Origin: Pyropia yezoensis | Lineage: Eukaryota > Rhodophyta > Bangiophyceae > Bangiales > Bangiaceae | Direction of reading: 5' to 3' | DNA length: 64,000 bases | Assembly: GCA_009829735.1 (NCBI GenBank) | Contig: CM020619.1 | Location: 23,337,554 to 23,401,553 of the forward strand | Shown: one piece after another, positions 30,171 to 42,004 of the stretch | Layout: the number at the start of each line of letters is the position of its first letter | How positions within the stretch are numbered: position 1 is the first letter of the stretch | The notes under the pieces: generated by a model | The model's input: only the letters and a program-made list of their open reading frames with translations | What the model was told of the DNA's origin: nothing | Database searches by the model: none | Made by a program: the position numbers and the translations under genes

Positions 30171-32099
30171 ATGGTGTACTCCGGAGTAGAGTCTGACGCG
30201 CTGGACGAGCGCATGGAAGACACGCCGCGCGTTGCAGCACCCGTCGGGACTTCCGGCGGGAGCTCCGCGGTTGCCCCGGGGGATGGGATGCCTGCGCCAC
30301 CCGACTCTGGATTGGCGGCGGGCTCTCCCCCGGAGGTAGGCCCCGTCACTCCACGGGAGGCCTTGGGGAGGTGGTTCTACCCACCGTGGCCCCTGTTCGA
30401 GGAGGGCTTGACGATCATCCGCTGCGGCCGACTTGGCCCAGCGATGCATCGCGTCCGGGAGCGCCTACGGGAGAAGTTCCCCCGTAGGATAGGATTCCCT
30501 CCCGATTTCAAGACGGACCAGGTTGCCTTCCTTGACGACGAAGAGGTCGAAGACGAGCAGGGGGTCAAGAGCTTGTTGACCCGCGGGAATACTACCGAGG
30601 GCCCCGGCGACGTGCCGACCTTCACGTGGGACGTGGTGGCAACTTGCCCCTCGTTCCTCAGTACCTCCGATCCACACGTCCATGACTTCGACGTGCGGAT
30701 GGAGCAGGAAATCCGACGAGGTCCCTACTTGGTGACCTCGGCTCAACTTGAGTTTGCGCAACAAGCGCCGGCGAACAAGGAGTTACGCTACCCCAAGAAG
30801 CCCGAGTGGTGGCCTCAAGTTGAGGTCCCCTATGAGTTCCTCGCCCTACTACCGCGTTTGGTAGACCACTTTGGCTCCGTCATGATGACGGCTCGCCCGG
30901 ACCACATAGTGTTTGCCATGTTGGCAACACTCTGGCTCCTCGAGGTTATGTCGACCTGGGTGGCCTGCGTCCAGAGGCGTGGGATGTTCTGGCGCCTCCC
31001 ACCCCGCCTGATCCAAGGTTTGGAGCAGCTCACCCCTCGACAAGTTGCTGAGGGATGCTCGTCGCGTCAGCTCACTCTACTTGAGGAGATTTTGAAGCTC
31101 CACAAGCTCATCGAGTGGGAAAGCATTGAGCAAAAGTTGCGCCGACCTTCCCGTGGGCCCAAAGACGACGGCTCACTTCGCCAGTTCTTCTGGGTCTGCC
31201 GTGAGCTTCACGACGGCCTTGTGGTACTCAAGGAGGGGTCGGGCATCGGGGACTACCCGTATGCCCCAGATGTGGAGCGCCACACTGCGCCGCCCCCGGA
31301 AAAGAACCTTGTGGTTGCAGTTGCCGACCCTGATGAGCTTCAGGCGCAGGGTGCCGCGGCGGCCTCAACTCGAGGTCGCGGCTACCCTCGGGCTCCGCCA
31401 AGTCGGCGAGCCCGTCCTCTTCCTCCTGTTCCATTCCAGCCGCACGGGGACATCCCGATTGGTATTGCGGTTGAGTCATCCACGCCTGTGTCCCCCAACT
31501 TATGGGCTACTCTACTTACGGTCTACCCCAAGTTGGTATTGCCGTCCGCGCCATTGACTTCTGAGATGCTTATCACCACGTTGGTACGCACCATTTCGTG
31601 GATGGCCGCGTCGGCAGCGACTCTCCAGACTTCGCAGCCCCCTCAACTTGAGGAGCGCTTTCGCACGGTCGTCTCGACTGGAAGTTGCGAGTCGGTTGCG
31701 GAGTTTATGACAGCCGAGCTGGCTCGCATCGGCTCCATCATGCCCTCGTCGGCCCCACTTGGGCGCGGCAAGCGTCGGGCGATCCGTGCCTACTCTCCTC
31801 CTCCTCTTCGTCGTCGCCAATCGCGGCGCTCTCCCTCCGTGTCGGATGACAAGTTGTCTTACTCCAAGTCGGAGTCATCCACCCCGTCCGAGACCGAGTC
31901 GGTCCGTCGTCTGCGCCCCCAACTCGCGCGCAAGACCAAGCAGGCAAGTGGCCGCGCTCGTCGTCGCACTCGTGATGGTGAGACTCATAGCGACTCCGAC
32001 TTGGAGGCGCATGCTCCACCTACTAGTGATGACCGTTACCGGCGTGGCTCTCACCGCTCGCCTCCCCGTGAGAGCGAGGGCCGTGGTGATGGAGTCTAG
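30171..32099 (+). CDS. 642-aa protein of unknown function, convergent with a gypsy remnant
   Basis: ATG at 30171 (MVYSGVESDALDERMEDTPR). Three parts: a Pro/Gly-rich N-terminus; a folded-looking centre with Trp/Leu-rich helices (RWFYPPWPLFEEGLTIIRCG, PYEFLALLPRLVDHFGSVMM, FAMLATLWLLEVMSTWVACV, LRQFFWVCRELHDGLVVL); and a C-terminus rich in Arg/Ser (RRRQSRRSPSVSDD, RSPPRESEGRG) like RNA-processing SR tails. Codon and base use is less GC-extreme than the host genes here. Its stop lies about 125 bp from the end of a gypsy pol remnant on the other strand. Antisense ORFs between pol and the 3' LTR are known in some Ty3/gypsy lineages, so it may belong to that element; an independent gene is possible. 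No zinc knuckle or Gag motif is seen. Confidence 0.5.
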   Translation: MVYSGVESDALDERMEDTPRVAAPVGTSGGSSAVAPGDGMPAPPDSGLAAGSPPEVGPVTPREALGRWFYPPWPLFEEGLTIIRCGRLGPAMHRVRERLREKFPRRIGFPPDFKTDQVAFLDDEEVEDEQGVKSLLTRGNTTEGPGDVPTFTWDVVATCPSFLSTSDPHVHDFDVRMEQEIRRGPYLVTSAQLEFAQQAPANKELRYPKKPEWWPQVEVPYEFLALLPRLVDHFGSVMMTARPDHIVFAMLATLWLLEVMSTWVACVQRRGMFWRLPPRLIQGLEQLTPRQVAEGCSSRQLTLLEEILKLHKLIEWESIEQKLRRPSRGPKDDGSLRQFFWVCRELHDGLVVLKEGSGIGDYPYAPDVERHTAPPPEKNLVVAVADPDELQAQGAAAASTRGRGYPRAPPSRRARPLPPVPFQPHGDIPIGIAVESSTPVSPNLWATLLTVYPKLVLPSAPLTSEMLITTLVRTISWMAASAATLQTSQPPQLEERFRTVVSTGSCESVAEFMTAELARIGSIMPSSAPLGRGKRRAIRAYSPPPLRRRQSRRSPSVSDDKLSYSKSESSTPSETESVRRLRPQLARKTKQASGRARRRTRDGETHSDSDLEAHAPPTSDDRYRRGSHRSPPRESEGRGDGV

Positions 32100-32223
32100 C
32101 ATGAGTGCCTAGTTGGCAGCTGCCCTTGTTGGGAGAGTGAGAGGGTTAGGGCTATAGTTGAAAGCCCCTTTGCGTACCACCTCGACTTGAAGCACTCTCT
32201 CGGCCTGACCACTTGGGCTTCCC

Positions 32224-34800
32224 TCACGTTGAGGGAGGGCAATCAGGGTCGATGTCAATCCGGGCGTAGTAAGCTCGGGCCTTCTCAGCGGGGAGGTCCT
32301 CCACATACTCCCATGTATCATCTTTGACGCGGTAGCCAAACCAGCGCACCCTCAAGATGAGGCGGTTAGTATCCTCATCCCACCCGTGGTCGACGAACTT
32401 GTCGAACACGTACTCCTGCGGACCCTGATTGGCCGCAGGCAGGTGCGGCAGACGCCACGCTTTGAGCGCTCGCGCCCAAACGGGGTCGCCTGGAAGAGGT
32501 GGTGCAACTTTCACCACGTCCTGTCCGTTCACGGTACGGATCCCATCGTCATTTTCGATGGTGAACCGTCGCCCATCCGTACAAAGGACTTGGCATGGTC
32601 CTTTAGTCTAGAACACCAGCTTACGCCCATTTGGGGTAAGCGAATGTGCTAGCACCTAGTCACTCTGCTAGGGGACGTGCTTGGCGTTACGTACCTTCTT
32701 GTCTAAAGTACGCTTGTAGCGCTTCTGCGCTTTGTCCATCTCAGCCCTGACTTTAGGGATGAGCTGCTCAAGCCTAGCAGCGAACTCCACCTTACTCTCA
32801 GTAGGAGTACGTGTCCCACCACCAGCCTCCCTACTTGGGAGCGGCCGCTGCACCTCAATAGACTCCACACGGCGCGGAGTCACAAAAGCGAGGGGTTCTT
32901 CCCCCGTAGAAGAGTGAACCTGCGGATTGTAGGCAGTAGTCAAAATAGCTATGTATTAGTCCCACGTTTTCACGTGCTCACTCACATAGTGGCGCAGCTG
33001 CCGAATAATAGTCTTGTTGAAGCGCTCCACCTGCCCATTAGTTTGTGGGTGGTAGGGGGTGGCATAGTTTGCCCGAACCCCCAACATGTCCAGCACTCCC
33101 TGAAACAGGACGGACGCAAATTGCGGTCCGCTGTCCGCTAGCGTACTCTCTGGGATGCCATACGCGGCAACCCAGTGATCTAGGAAGGCTGACACGACGA
33201 CATGGCCGTGATCGCTGCCAGTGGGATCGCTCGCTCAAGTTTGGTGAAGCGATCGCAGATGACCAGGAGGTACTGGTTGCCCTCCTCGGTCACTGGCAGG
33301 GGCCCAAGGATGTCCATTGCCAACGCGGCAAATGGCTCCTTAGCCGGGAACAGCAACATGGCCGTAGTGGACCGCCGTTCCATCAGGCGGTTCTGCGCAC
33401 AACTTATGCATGCAGCCACCCAGCTGTAGATGTCCACCACCATGGGGGGCCAGTAGTACTGGGTCCTCAGGGTCTGGTAAAGCTTACTAGACCCCAGATG
33501 TCCACCTGTTGGAGCATTATGCTCCCGCTCAAGGATACCATCCTTGATGGATGCGGGGACGACAAGTTGTTCAGTCCCCTGGAGCGCCCCCCTCCTCAAG
33601 AGGAGGCCATCGTCTCCCACGAAGAACCGTGTCTACGCGGCTGCGTCAAGCGCTTCCCTCTGCGACTTGCAGAAGAGGTCCTCGGCCTGGGCCTTCACTA
33701 CTACATCCACTGACAGGGGCAAGTAGTTCTTGTTCCCTGGTGCCTCGGGGTCCAACACTTGACCCGAGCGCGCGACAACATCCACGATGGGGATGTCCTC
33801 ATCGATTGGGTCAGTGTCTAGCCCCTCTGTAGGTACCCGAGAGAGCCCGTCGGCCAAGGCATGTTGCCGGCCGGGGCGGTACTCAATGTCAAAGGTGAAG
33901 GGCGCCAGCCGCACCCGCCACCTTTTGAGGCGGGTGTTGGTGCAATCCGTCTTGAAGATGATCTGCAACGCGCGGTGGTCACAACGGATGAGGAACGTCT
34001 CACCCTCGGGGTAGTGACGAAGTGACGTCATCGCCCACACCAGTGCGAGTCCCTCCAACTCGGTGACTCCATAGTTTCGCTCGGCCGAGCTCAGCCCCTT
34101 GCTGAAGTATCCCACCGGATAGTGCTCCTTGTCCGGCTGATGCTGTAGCAGCACACAACCAAGTTGGTCGTAGCTAGCATCCACGTCGAGGACATAGTGG
34201 TGTCCCAGCCTGGGAATAGCCAAGATAGGAGGGTTCAGCAACTGGTCCCGAAGTGTCTCAAAGGTCTTCTGCTCCACCCGACTTGGGGGAGGCAGATTTT
34301 TCGGAAGCGTCGAGCTGACTAGCTCGTTCAGCAGCTTCGCCACCTTGACGAAGCCCTTTGAGAAACGGCGGTACACGTTACACATCCCGAGGAAGCTCCT
34401 CATCTGGGTTTGTGTCTGGGGGTACTGGGCCTTACGGAGAGCATTCAGATTCTTCTCGTTGACACTGAGGCGCCCCGGACGGACAACATGTCCCAAGTAC
34501 TCCACCTCTTGAGTGAAGAGGTAGCACTTTCTTGCCTTCAGCGACACACCGGCGTCAGCAAGTAGCGTGAACACCTGACCAAGATGGTCAATGTTTTGTT
34601 TCGGAGTTCGGGAGAACACGATGACGTCGTCGAGGTACACAAGACAGATCTGCCACCGTACTCCGGCCAGAATCATGTCCATGGCGCGCTGGAAAGTTGC
34701 CGGCGCGTAGCACAGCCAAAAAGGCAACCGCTTGCACTGGTAGGTACCACAGGGACAGGTAAAGGTAGTTTTATGCCTGTCCTCCGGGGCCATGGCACCA
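32224..34800 (-). mobile_element. Ty3/gypsy chromovirus, broken pol remnant
   Basis: Reading down the minus strand: the reverse transcriptase from APEDRHKTTFTCPCGTYQ through CLVYLDDVIVFSRT; RNase H (LDVDASYDQLGCVLLQH, HALADGLSRVP); integrase zinc-binding HHCC region and core (AMDILGPLPVTEE, PYHPQTNGQVERFNKT); and a C-terminal chromodomain (LRVRWFGYRVKDDTWEYVED), which targets such elements to chromatin. The order RT-RH-IN-chromodomain identifies the chromovirus branch. The copy is old: the pol region is broken in about four places, its 5' side (gag, protease, start of RT) is missing, and no LTR pair was found. Its 5' edge meets an inverted-repeat element at 34.83 kb. Confidence 0.9.
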
Positions 34801-34826
34801 GTTCCGACGCGCCGGACCGCAATTAA

Positions 34827-35408
34827 CTAAAGGTCTATCTCATATAGGAAGGCACACGAGATATTTTACTTTCCCGGCCGTACGCATACGGCTCCGTGCT
34901 GGAAGCCGGTCCATCGTTTTTCCACTTGTGCTGCGGACAAAAGAAAATCATGAAGAGTCTCCGAAGACCCCCGTGCGAGAGCGAAGAGAGTTCGAAAGAA
35001 GCGCACGCTATAGTGTTCAAAGTGGCAACTGGCGGACGCTTCACTTTTCGACATCCTCGGTATCAACTGGTGCACGCTTTCTTTGGTCGGTTTTTTGTGA
35101 CCCTGCTTGTAAAGCATGCAGAATGCGACCTTCTCGCGCGAGAAGTCGCAGACGGCTCTCTCCCTGCCTCCGTGAAAGCACAGAGAAGTCTGAGAAGCCC
35201 TGAAAAACTGGACCCAATACTTTTGGCTTCAGCCATGATGCGGTCGAGGATGACCCGGATGAGGAATGTCTTGAAGCCAAAAGACAGTCCGTGAGCTTCT
35301 CTCTCTACTGCAGCTGTGTTTTTTTCAGTGGCGTCCGTGGTTTCGAAAGAGCTCGTCAGTGAAGATGGATCTTGGCCACGTGCCTTATTAAATGAGATAG
35401 ACCTTCAG
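34827..35408. mobile_element. Inverted-repeat element of 0.58 kb at the gypsy break
   Basis: AAGGTCTATCTCAT at the left end and its inverted copy at the right form about 29-bp terminal inverted repeats with four mismatches, ending GGCAC inward. The inside is AT-richer, has no coding motif, and contains TTCGAAAG and GAGCTC words. No target duplication found. It lies where the gypsy reverse transcriptase stops, but gypsy sequence does not resume beyond it, so it is not a simple insertion into that copy. Confidence 0.65.
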
Positions 35409-36200
35409 GCGTGTGTGTAGATAAGGGCGTGCGAGCGCGCGCACGCAAGTAGCGTCGCGGCGCGCGGGAGCAGGGCGCGCTCCCGCCGGCGGGGGCGACC
35501 GCACGAGAGCCGCGACCTCTAGTTAAGTCCAAGCTCGCTAACTCTATCGAACCCAACCCCACCCTCACTGCGCAAGCTCCTGGCAGGGCGCAGAGTCCCA
35601 GCCAATCGGAGTCCGTTGCTCTCGTCCAATCCGGAGCGACCTCACCCAACCCCACCCTGAGAATGCCAACCCAACCCCAACCTGACGGCGCCCCTGATGC
35701 CGCACGATCTCCCGAGATCTCAATGGCACTGCTGTCCCCGCCGTACTCTGGACACAGTGCCATGTAGTATCCAAGGATCTCAACCAAATTGCAAACCGTT
35801 TGCAGTTTGGGAACGCTGAGAAGCCCTGAGAGCGCTCGCTCAGCTGAGTAGCTCTGAGAGCCGCGGCGAGCCGGAGCGCCAGGAAAGACCACTCGCGCCA
35901 GGACAGGTACTTCATTCTACTTACATCCGCATGTACTGAGACAAGCAGTACTCAGCAACGGCGCCGCCTCCATCGCGCTCCGGTCCCGCCCGGTCCCGCG
36001 CGCTCCCGCCAGCGCCGTGCGCCCCCCCGGGGCACCCTCCCTGGACCCCCCCACGCCGCCCGGGCGTGCCCCCCCCCCCGGCCTGCCCCCACGGCGGCCC
36101 CGCCAGCCGCCTCCCTGCCCGCGTGCCACATGCTGCCCCCGCGCCTCCGCCGCCCGCGCACGCCCCTGCCGTACGCCGCCCCCCCCCCACCCCGGCCCCC
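35409..36200. other. No gene; contains a dispersed repeat copy
   Basis: Several AACCCCACCC words (35.56-35.69 kb) and, at 35766-35815, a block of about 45 bp (GGATCTCAACCAAATTGCAA core) that recurs inverted at 48.87-48.93 kb. Both ends of that block carry GCAAACCGTTTGC, a 13-bp palindrome. Confidence 0.45.
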
Positions 36201-38760
36201 TCGGCCCCCGTCTTCGCCGGCCAGGTGCGCCGCAGCCGATACCGCCGGGCGCTGCCGCCTCTGCCACCGCCAGCTGCATCCCCGGCCACCCGTGCCCTGC
36301 CGCCGCCCGCGGCCGGGCGCTCCCGCAGCTGCCGCCGAAGCAGCCGCCGGCTGCCTCCCTGGCGTCTCGGGCGCTGCCACTGCCGCCACCGGGCGCTGCT
36401 GCCGCTGCGGGCTGCCGCCCGTGCTTCCCGGGGCTGCCGCCGCCGCGGGTTGGAGCTGCTGCGGCCGCGGCCGCCCGCTGCCGCCGCCGCCCGCTGCCGC
36501 CCGTGCTGCCTGGGGCTGCCTGTAGCGTAATGGGACCCAGATTCCCGTAACCAGAAACCACAACCACACACACAGAGACCACAGTCCGGAGTCCAGGAAG
36601 GAACAGGTAAGAGCCCTTGCTGGTCCGCTCGCCCGCCGCGATACGAGGCAAAGGTAAACAGGACAAAAGCCCGAGGGGTAAGGAACCCGAAGTACTGTTG
36701 ATTTTACAAGATGGCCTCGGGGAGAACCCCGGAGCACCCCTCAAGAACCTTCCCCCCCTGGCCCCTCTAGGGGCCCTGAGCGAGGCCCCCAGAGGGCGCC
36801 CCCAGCGGGCCAAGTGCCAGCAAGGCACCGGCCGCTCACAGGGCCAACACACAAAAAGCAAGCGAAATCCCCCCACACACAGATGTCAATCCCGCAAAAA
36901 AACCCAGTGGGAAAAAGGGGAAAGACACGAAATCACGCAAGGAAAACAAGAGCGAAAAATCAAACAAATAACCCGAAGGTCAGTATGCCCCCAACCGGGC
37001 AAGTCCACCGCTCCGGGTGACCAATCAGGGCACCGGGCGTGCCGCCACTGCCCCGGGCCTCCGGGCCTCCGATGCAGGGATCCTTGGCCAGCGCGTGGTT
37101 CCACGTAACGCTGCCAGCCGGGTCCCAAGTCAGTCTCCCGGGTTCCAGCGGTCCCAAGGACTCATAACGCCACACTGCCGCCGCCGCGGCAGCGCGCTGC
37201 CGCCGCCGCGGGTGCGCGCTGCCGCTGCCGCGGCTGCGCGCTACCACCGCCGCCGGCTGCCGCCCGTGCTGCCCGGGGCTGCCGCCGCCGCGGATGTGCG
37301 CTGCCGCTGCCACGGCTTGGCGCTGCCGTCGGTGCGGGTGGGCGCTGCCGCCGCCGCGGCTGGGCGCCCACGTCGCTACGGTTGAGCGCTGCCGTTGCCG
37401 CGGCTAGGCGCTGCTGCTGCCGTGTCTGGGCGCTGACGCCGCCGCGGCTGGGCGCTGCTGCCCCGCTGCCGCCGCCGCGGTCGCGCGCTGCCACTGCCGC
37501 GGCTGCGCGCTACTGCTGCCGCCGGCTGCCGCCCGTGCTGCCCGGGGCTGCCGCCGACGCGGCTAGGCGTTGCCGCTGCTGCAGCTGCGCGCTACCCCCG
37601 CCGCCGGTTGCCGCCCCTGCTGCCCGGGGCTGCCGCCGACGCGGCTGTGCACTGCCGCTGCCGCGGTTCGGCGCTGCCGTCGGGGCGGCTGGGCGCTGCT
37701 GCTGTCGCGGCTGGGCGCCGGCGCTGCTACGATTGGGCGCTGCCGCTGCTGCGGCTAGGCGCTGCTGCCGCCGTGGCTGGGCGCTGCCGCCGCTGCGTCT
37801 GGGCGCTGCTGCCGCCGCCGGCTGGTGTCCGTGCTGCCGGGGGCTGCCAGCGCCCCGTCTGGGCGCTGCTAGCGCCGTGGCTGGGTGCTGCCGCCGGTGC
37901 GGCTGGGCCCTGCTACCTCTGCGACGGCTGCCGCCGCCTGCTGCCGCCCCCCCGCCTTTCCGCCCCGCCAATTGCCGCCCCCGCTGGCCGCTGCCGACGC
38001 CATCTGCTGGCGTGCCGGTTTGCGCTGCGCCCCGCCGGCCGGGTGCTTCCGCCGTCGCCGCCGGGCGCTGCAGCTGCTGCTGCCGCCGGCTGCCGCCCCA
38101 CGAACCCTCACGCCCTCGCCGTCTGTCTCCGCTACTGGCTGCAGCCCCTGCGAGCTGCCGCCGCTGCTGGCTGCCGCCCCTGCTGGCTGCCGCCGTTGCT
38201 GGATGCCGCCGCCACCAACTGCCGTCGCCGCTGGCGGGGCGCTGCCGCCGCGGCGGCCGGAGGCTGCCGCCGCCGACGCTGGGCGCTGCGGCTGCTCGCG
38301 CTGCCGGCTGCCCCCCTCGCCGACTGGCTGCTGCTCTCCCCGGTTGCCGTCACCGCCGGGCAGGCGCTGCCACCACGGCGGCCGGGAGCAGCCATGGCCG
38401 CGGCCTCTCGTCGCAGACCCGCCCCCCGCTGGCGGCCCCCCACCTGCCGGGCTGCCCTCGCCGGCTACCGCCGCCACTGGCTGCCGCGGCCTCGTGCTGC
38501 CGCCGCCGCAGACTCCCGCCGTCGCAAGCTGCCGCCGCCACTGGCTGCAATTGCCGAGGACGGGCGCTGTCACCGCCGCGGCCGATGGTTGTCGCCGCTC
38601 CAGCCGGTGGCCGTCGCCCTTCTAACATGGCGGCCCCCACCGGCTGCCGCAGGCGCCGTCGATTGGCGTCACCGCCGGCTGGACGCCGCTCTTCCCGCCG
38701 CAGCCGGGTGCTGTCGTCGGCCCCCCCGCCGGCTGCCGCTCTCGCCGCCGGCCGCCTGTC
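36201..38760. repeat. GC minisatellite region (CTGCCGCCGCCGCGGCTGGG family)
   Basis: Dense arrays of short variable units around GCTGGGCGCTGC and CTGCCGCC. A longer module, GGCTGCCGCCCGTGCTGCCC followed by GGGGCTGCCG, recurs near 36410, 36488, 37257, 37527, 37607 and 37830. A unique, non-repetitive spacer lies at about 36530-37100. All six frames are open with Ala/Arg/Pro/Cys-rich noise; the long frames (for example 37382-39103 on +) are by-products. No gene supported. Confidence 0.75.
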
Positions 38761-41700
38761 ACCCCCACAACTGCTGCCGTTGGCAGCCGCAAGATCCTAT
38801 GTGAATGAAACAGCGACGCTGGTCACGCGAACGCCCTCAGAAAGTCTCGCAAACGATGGGAAGGTGGTCGAACAGCCCGTCAAAGTTTCCATTCTGCATA
38901 CAGCGCTCTGGCGCCCCCCTCAACGCCGTAGAGTGCCCCCATCCGCAAAAAAGCACAGATTCCGGATCCTAACCGTGCCTCCGACCACCCCCATTGCAAA
39001 CGTCACACTCACCGGCGCTGTGAGGCTTTTGAGTTGCGTCGCAGTGTCCACCGCCCCTCCAAAGGTGATCTCTCGCTGTTCCTGTCCGCTGTACGGAGAT
39101 TGAAGGCTGGCTGTGTGCATCGACAGATGCAGCGTGATTGATATACCCTGAATTGGCAGAGCACTGGCGCTGTGGTGGTCCCAGGCACAAAGCATCCGGA
39201 CTCATGATCGAGGGCTGATGATCGCAAGACAGACGGGCGGCACTCTCCCACCATGGCTGTCAAAATGAAGCTTGTTGTGCACGCGCAGAGCAATCCGGGA
39301 CACCAAAAGGTCACAGCGCGCGTTGTTTTGCCGTCACTGGCGCCTTTGAGGGACGGAGCTCAGGGGGTGGCACGGATATGATGTGCCTCTTGAATGGGCT
39401 CTCCGGGGTGTTCTAGTGCGTGAGACGTCTGCTGGGGCAATCTGCGCATGGAACGAATTTGTAGTAACAGCTTGTGTGTCTGCCAGACCTTTTGGACCAC
39501 TGGTACATGGGGAACCGGTCGCCGAGGCGGGGTGGAGGAGGTCGTCTGCCGCCGGCGCTTCAGCTGGTGGGGTCCACGATAGCGAGGCGCTGACCAGGTT
39601 GCTCCGAATCAAATACTGTACTCCTCTGTCTTGTAACAATGAGTTTGGGAGAGGAATTCCGGCATCGCACAGCTGATATCGTGTGACAGCCTATCACATC
39701 GACGACATGGCACATTTGGTGTCTCAGGTACGCCGCAAGATAGGGTTCGAGTACTGTTTACAAACGGTGTCTGGTACTGCAAGTCTTCTTGTCAACTACA
39801 ATTGCATGTACGCTAATGTGCTTGTGTTCCGCAACCGGTGGCTGGCTCACCAGCGGTGCCTACCCCCACTCCCCCACCACACCACCATCTTTCGAGTCTG
39901 CTCCCGAACCATCCACCATGAGGCGGCACCGTAGTGGTGTGTGGAGTCGGCTGACAAGGGCGGCCCTCCCAAGCAGCACACCAACAGCTCCCACAGCCAC
40001 CACCCAACCCGCCCCGGACAGCGCCGCAGGTGGCAATGGCGGCAGCTCTCGCAGTTTGTGGCGGGCACAAACGGTGCTTTCACCCTCACTCTGCCGCCAC
40101 CCAGATTCTTTGCAAGCCAGCGACGGCAGGAGGGGATGGAGCGGGGCCATGCGGCCGTAGCGAGAGCCTGATGACACCAAAGCAGATGGGGGTGCCCACA
40201 AATGAGACGGGGATCTGCAAGCAGACGCTGCAACGAGCGAGGCAGCAAAAAAACAGAAATGGAGCAGGGGTGGAGCGCGCGGGGGTGACCAGCAGCCCCG
40301 GGCAGCACAAAGAGTACACCGCGGTAGAGAGCAGCTGTTGGCCAGCGGAAGCCGGTGGCGGCGGCAGCGGGGAGCTGTGGCGGCGGGCGCAAGCAGCGGG
40401 AGGTGGCGGGCCCGGCAGCCGGCTGCAACGGCAGGAGCGACGGAAGCGCCTGGCCGCGGCAGCGGCGGCCGCGCCCGGCCGGGGCACCGCTGGCGCCCGG
40501 CCGGGGCACCGCCGGCGCCCGGCCGGGGCAAAGCCGGCGCCCCCGGCGGTGGTGGCAGCCCACTACGGCAGCAGAACTGGCGGTGGCGCCAGCCCTCGTC
40601 AGGCCTCACAGATGGCAGCTTCCGACAGCCGCGGTGACGGTGAGCAGCAGGCGGAGGCCCGCGGCAGCCGTCGGCGAGAGGAACCGGCCGGCGGCGGCGG
40701 CAGCCCCTGGCTGTAATGGCGGATAGCCTGGCGCGCGTCAGCCGGCGGCGGCGGCGGCGTGGGAGGAGCAGCCGGCGAAGCCAACGACGCCAGGACCCCT
40801 CTGCCAAGGCGGCAGCGCTGCCCGCACTGAGCGGCAGCCTGTAGGTACAGCTGCCTCGTGGCGGGGCTTTCCGGCGGCGGCGGAGGCACGGGTCGGCGGC
40901 GGCGACAGCCGGAGGCAGGTGGAGGGGGCAGCTTGGAGATGGCGGCCCCGCTCAGAGGGGGTGGATGAGAAACAGAGGCAGTGCGTCGAGGGTGGGGGGG
41001 GAGCGCAGGGCGGTAGGGACGACGATCTCGCGCTGGGGGGAGGGAGCAGATGCAAAGAGCAAAAAAACAAAACAATAAACACGCCACGGCAGCAGGCGAT
41101 TGGCCACAGCGGCTGCCGACCGGCAGAAGCAACAAGACAGGACTGCCGTGCTGGCAGCCTCCTCGGGCGACATCTGGCGGCAATGGCGCGGGGAGGCAGC
41201 CAGTAGAAAGCACCGCCCCTGGCGGCAGCAGCGTGCCGCAGCGCCAGGCGGAGACGAAGGCAGCAGGCGGCCTCTGGGCGGGTGGTCGGGGCAGCGAGGG
41301 CGTGACAGTCGTGGCAAGAGTGCCAGCAGGCGATCAGGAGTGGCCCCAGGCCGTCAGCAATGGGGAGGCGAACACCGGGGCGCGCCGCTGCGGCAGCGCC
41401 CGCCAATCCGTCGACGACCCGCGTCGGTGCTGCTCTAGTCGGGAAAGACTGGCGGGAGAAGAGAACGGGGAAGGGCAGGAGCCCACCACGGCGAAGGGGC
41501 ATGAAGGAGGGGGGTGGGGCACAGTTAAACTCAGGGAACCGGCCGAGATGGAGGGGAGTGGCCAAGACATAGGCCGGCCAGGGGCCCCGGCCGAGGGTGG
41601 GGTGCGAGCGGGTGGGCCTCACAACACAGCACGCAGCCCCAGCCAAGAGCTGCCACACGCGGCGTCCGCAAAGGCCAACGGGCAGCTGCCGAGCACGTGC

Positions 41701-41877
41701 CACGAACAGACGGGCAACCACATCGGTTGCACCGGGCCTTTCGGTCCTGCACCAGTACGAGGACGGAGCATAAGTATTACAAGCCCAGGTAGCGAAGTTA
41801 TTCCCCCCCAGCACCTCCCCGACCCCCCCCGGCCGGTCCACGTGGAACGCGCACAGGCCCCCATCCCCCCCGGGTTG
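38761..41877. other. No assignable gene; small GC repeats
   Basis: 38.8-40.0 kb is ordinary mixed sequence with short frames only. 40.3-41.5 kb is Gly/Arg/Pro-type GC-rich DNA and includes a 22-bp unit (GGCCGGGGCACCGC core) repeated three times at 40473-40538. The long minus-strand frame over 40.7-42.4 kb has no motif and crosses repeats, so I do not call it. Confidence 0.35.
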
Positions 41878-42004
41878 GGGATGAGGGTGGGGTTCAGGTC
41901 CAGATCTGAGGTGGGGTTCGTGTGGAACACATTGGACTTGAATACCAAGTGGCGTGCAACTCCCGCACAGTATATAAGATGGGGTGACGTGGGGTTCGGC
42001 TCCC
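41878..42004 (+). repeat. Dispersed repeat, inverted partner at 48.7-48.86 kb
   Basis: Shares about 40 bp at one end (GGTCCAGATCTGAGGTGGGG core) and about 35 bp at the other (GACGTGGGGTTCGGCTCCC) with 48697-48862 in opposite orientation; the middle has diverged. It carries TATATAAG near 41971. A 25-bp piece, GTGGGGTTCGGCTCCCACTC plus CGCAA, is then tandemly repeated to about 42050. The two copies flank the MULE gene in inverted orientation and may be its long terminal repeats or independent insertions. Confidence 0.55.

Noticed and set aside
37382-39103. 573-codon + frame rich in Ala, Arg, Cys
   Set aside because: Translation of a minisatellite; unit lengths are irregular and all other frames are open too.
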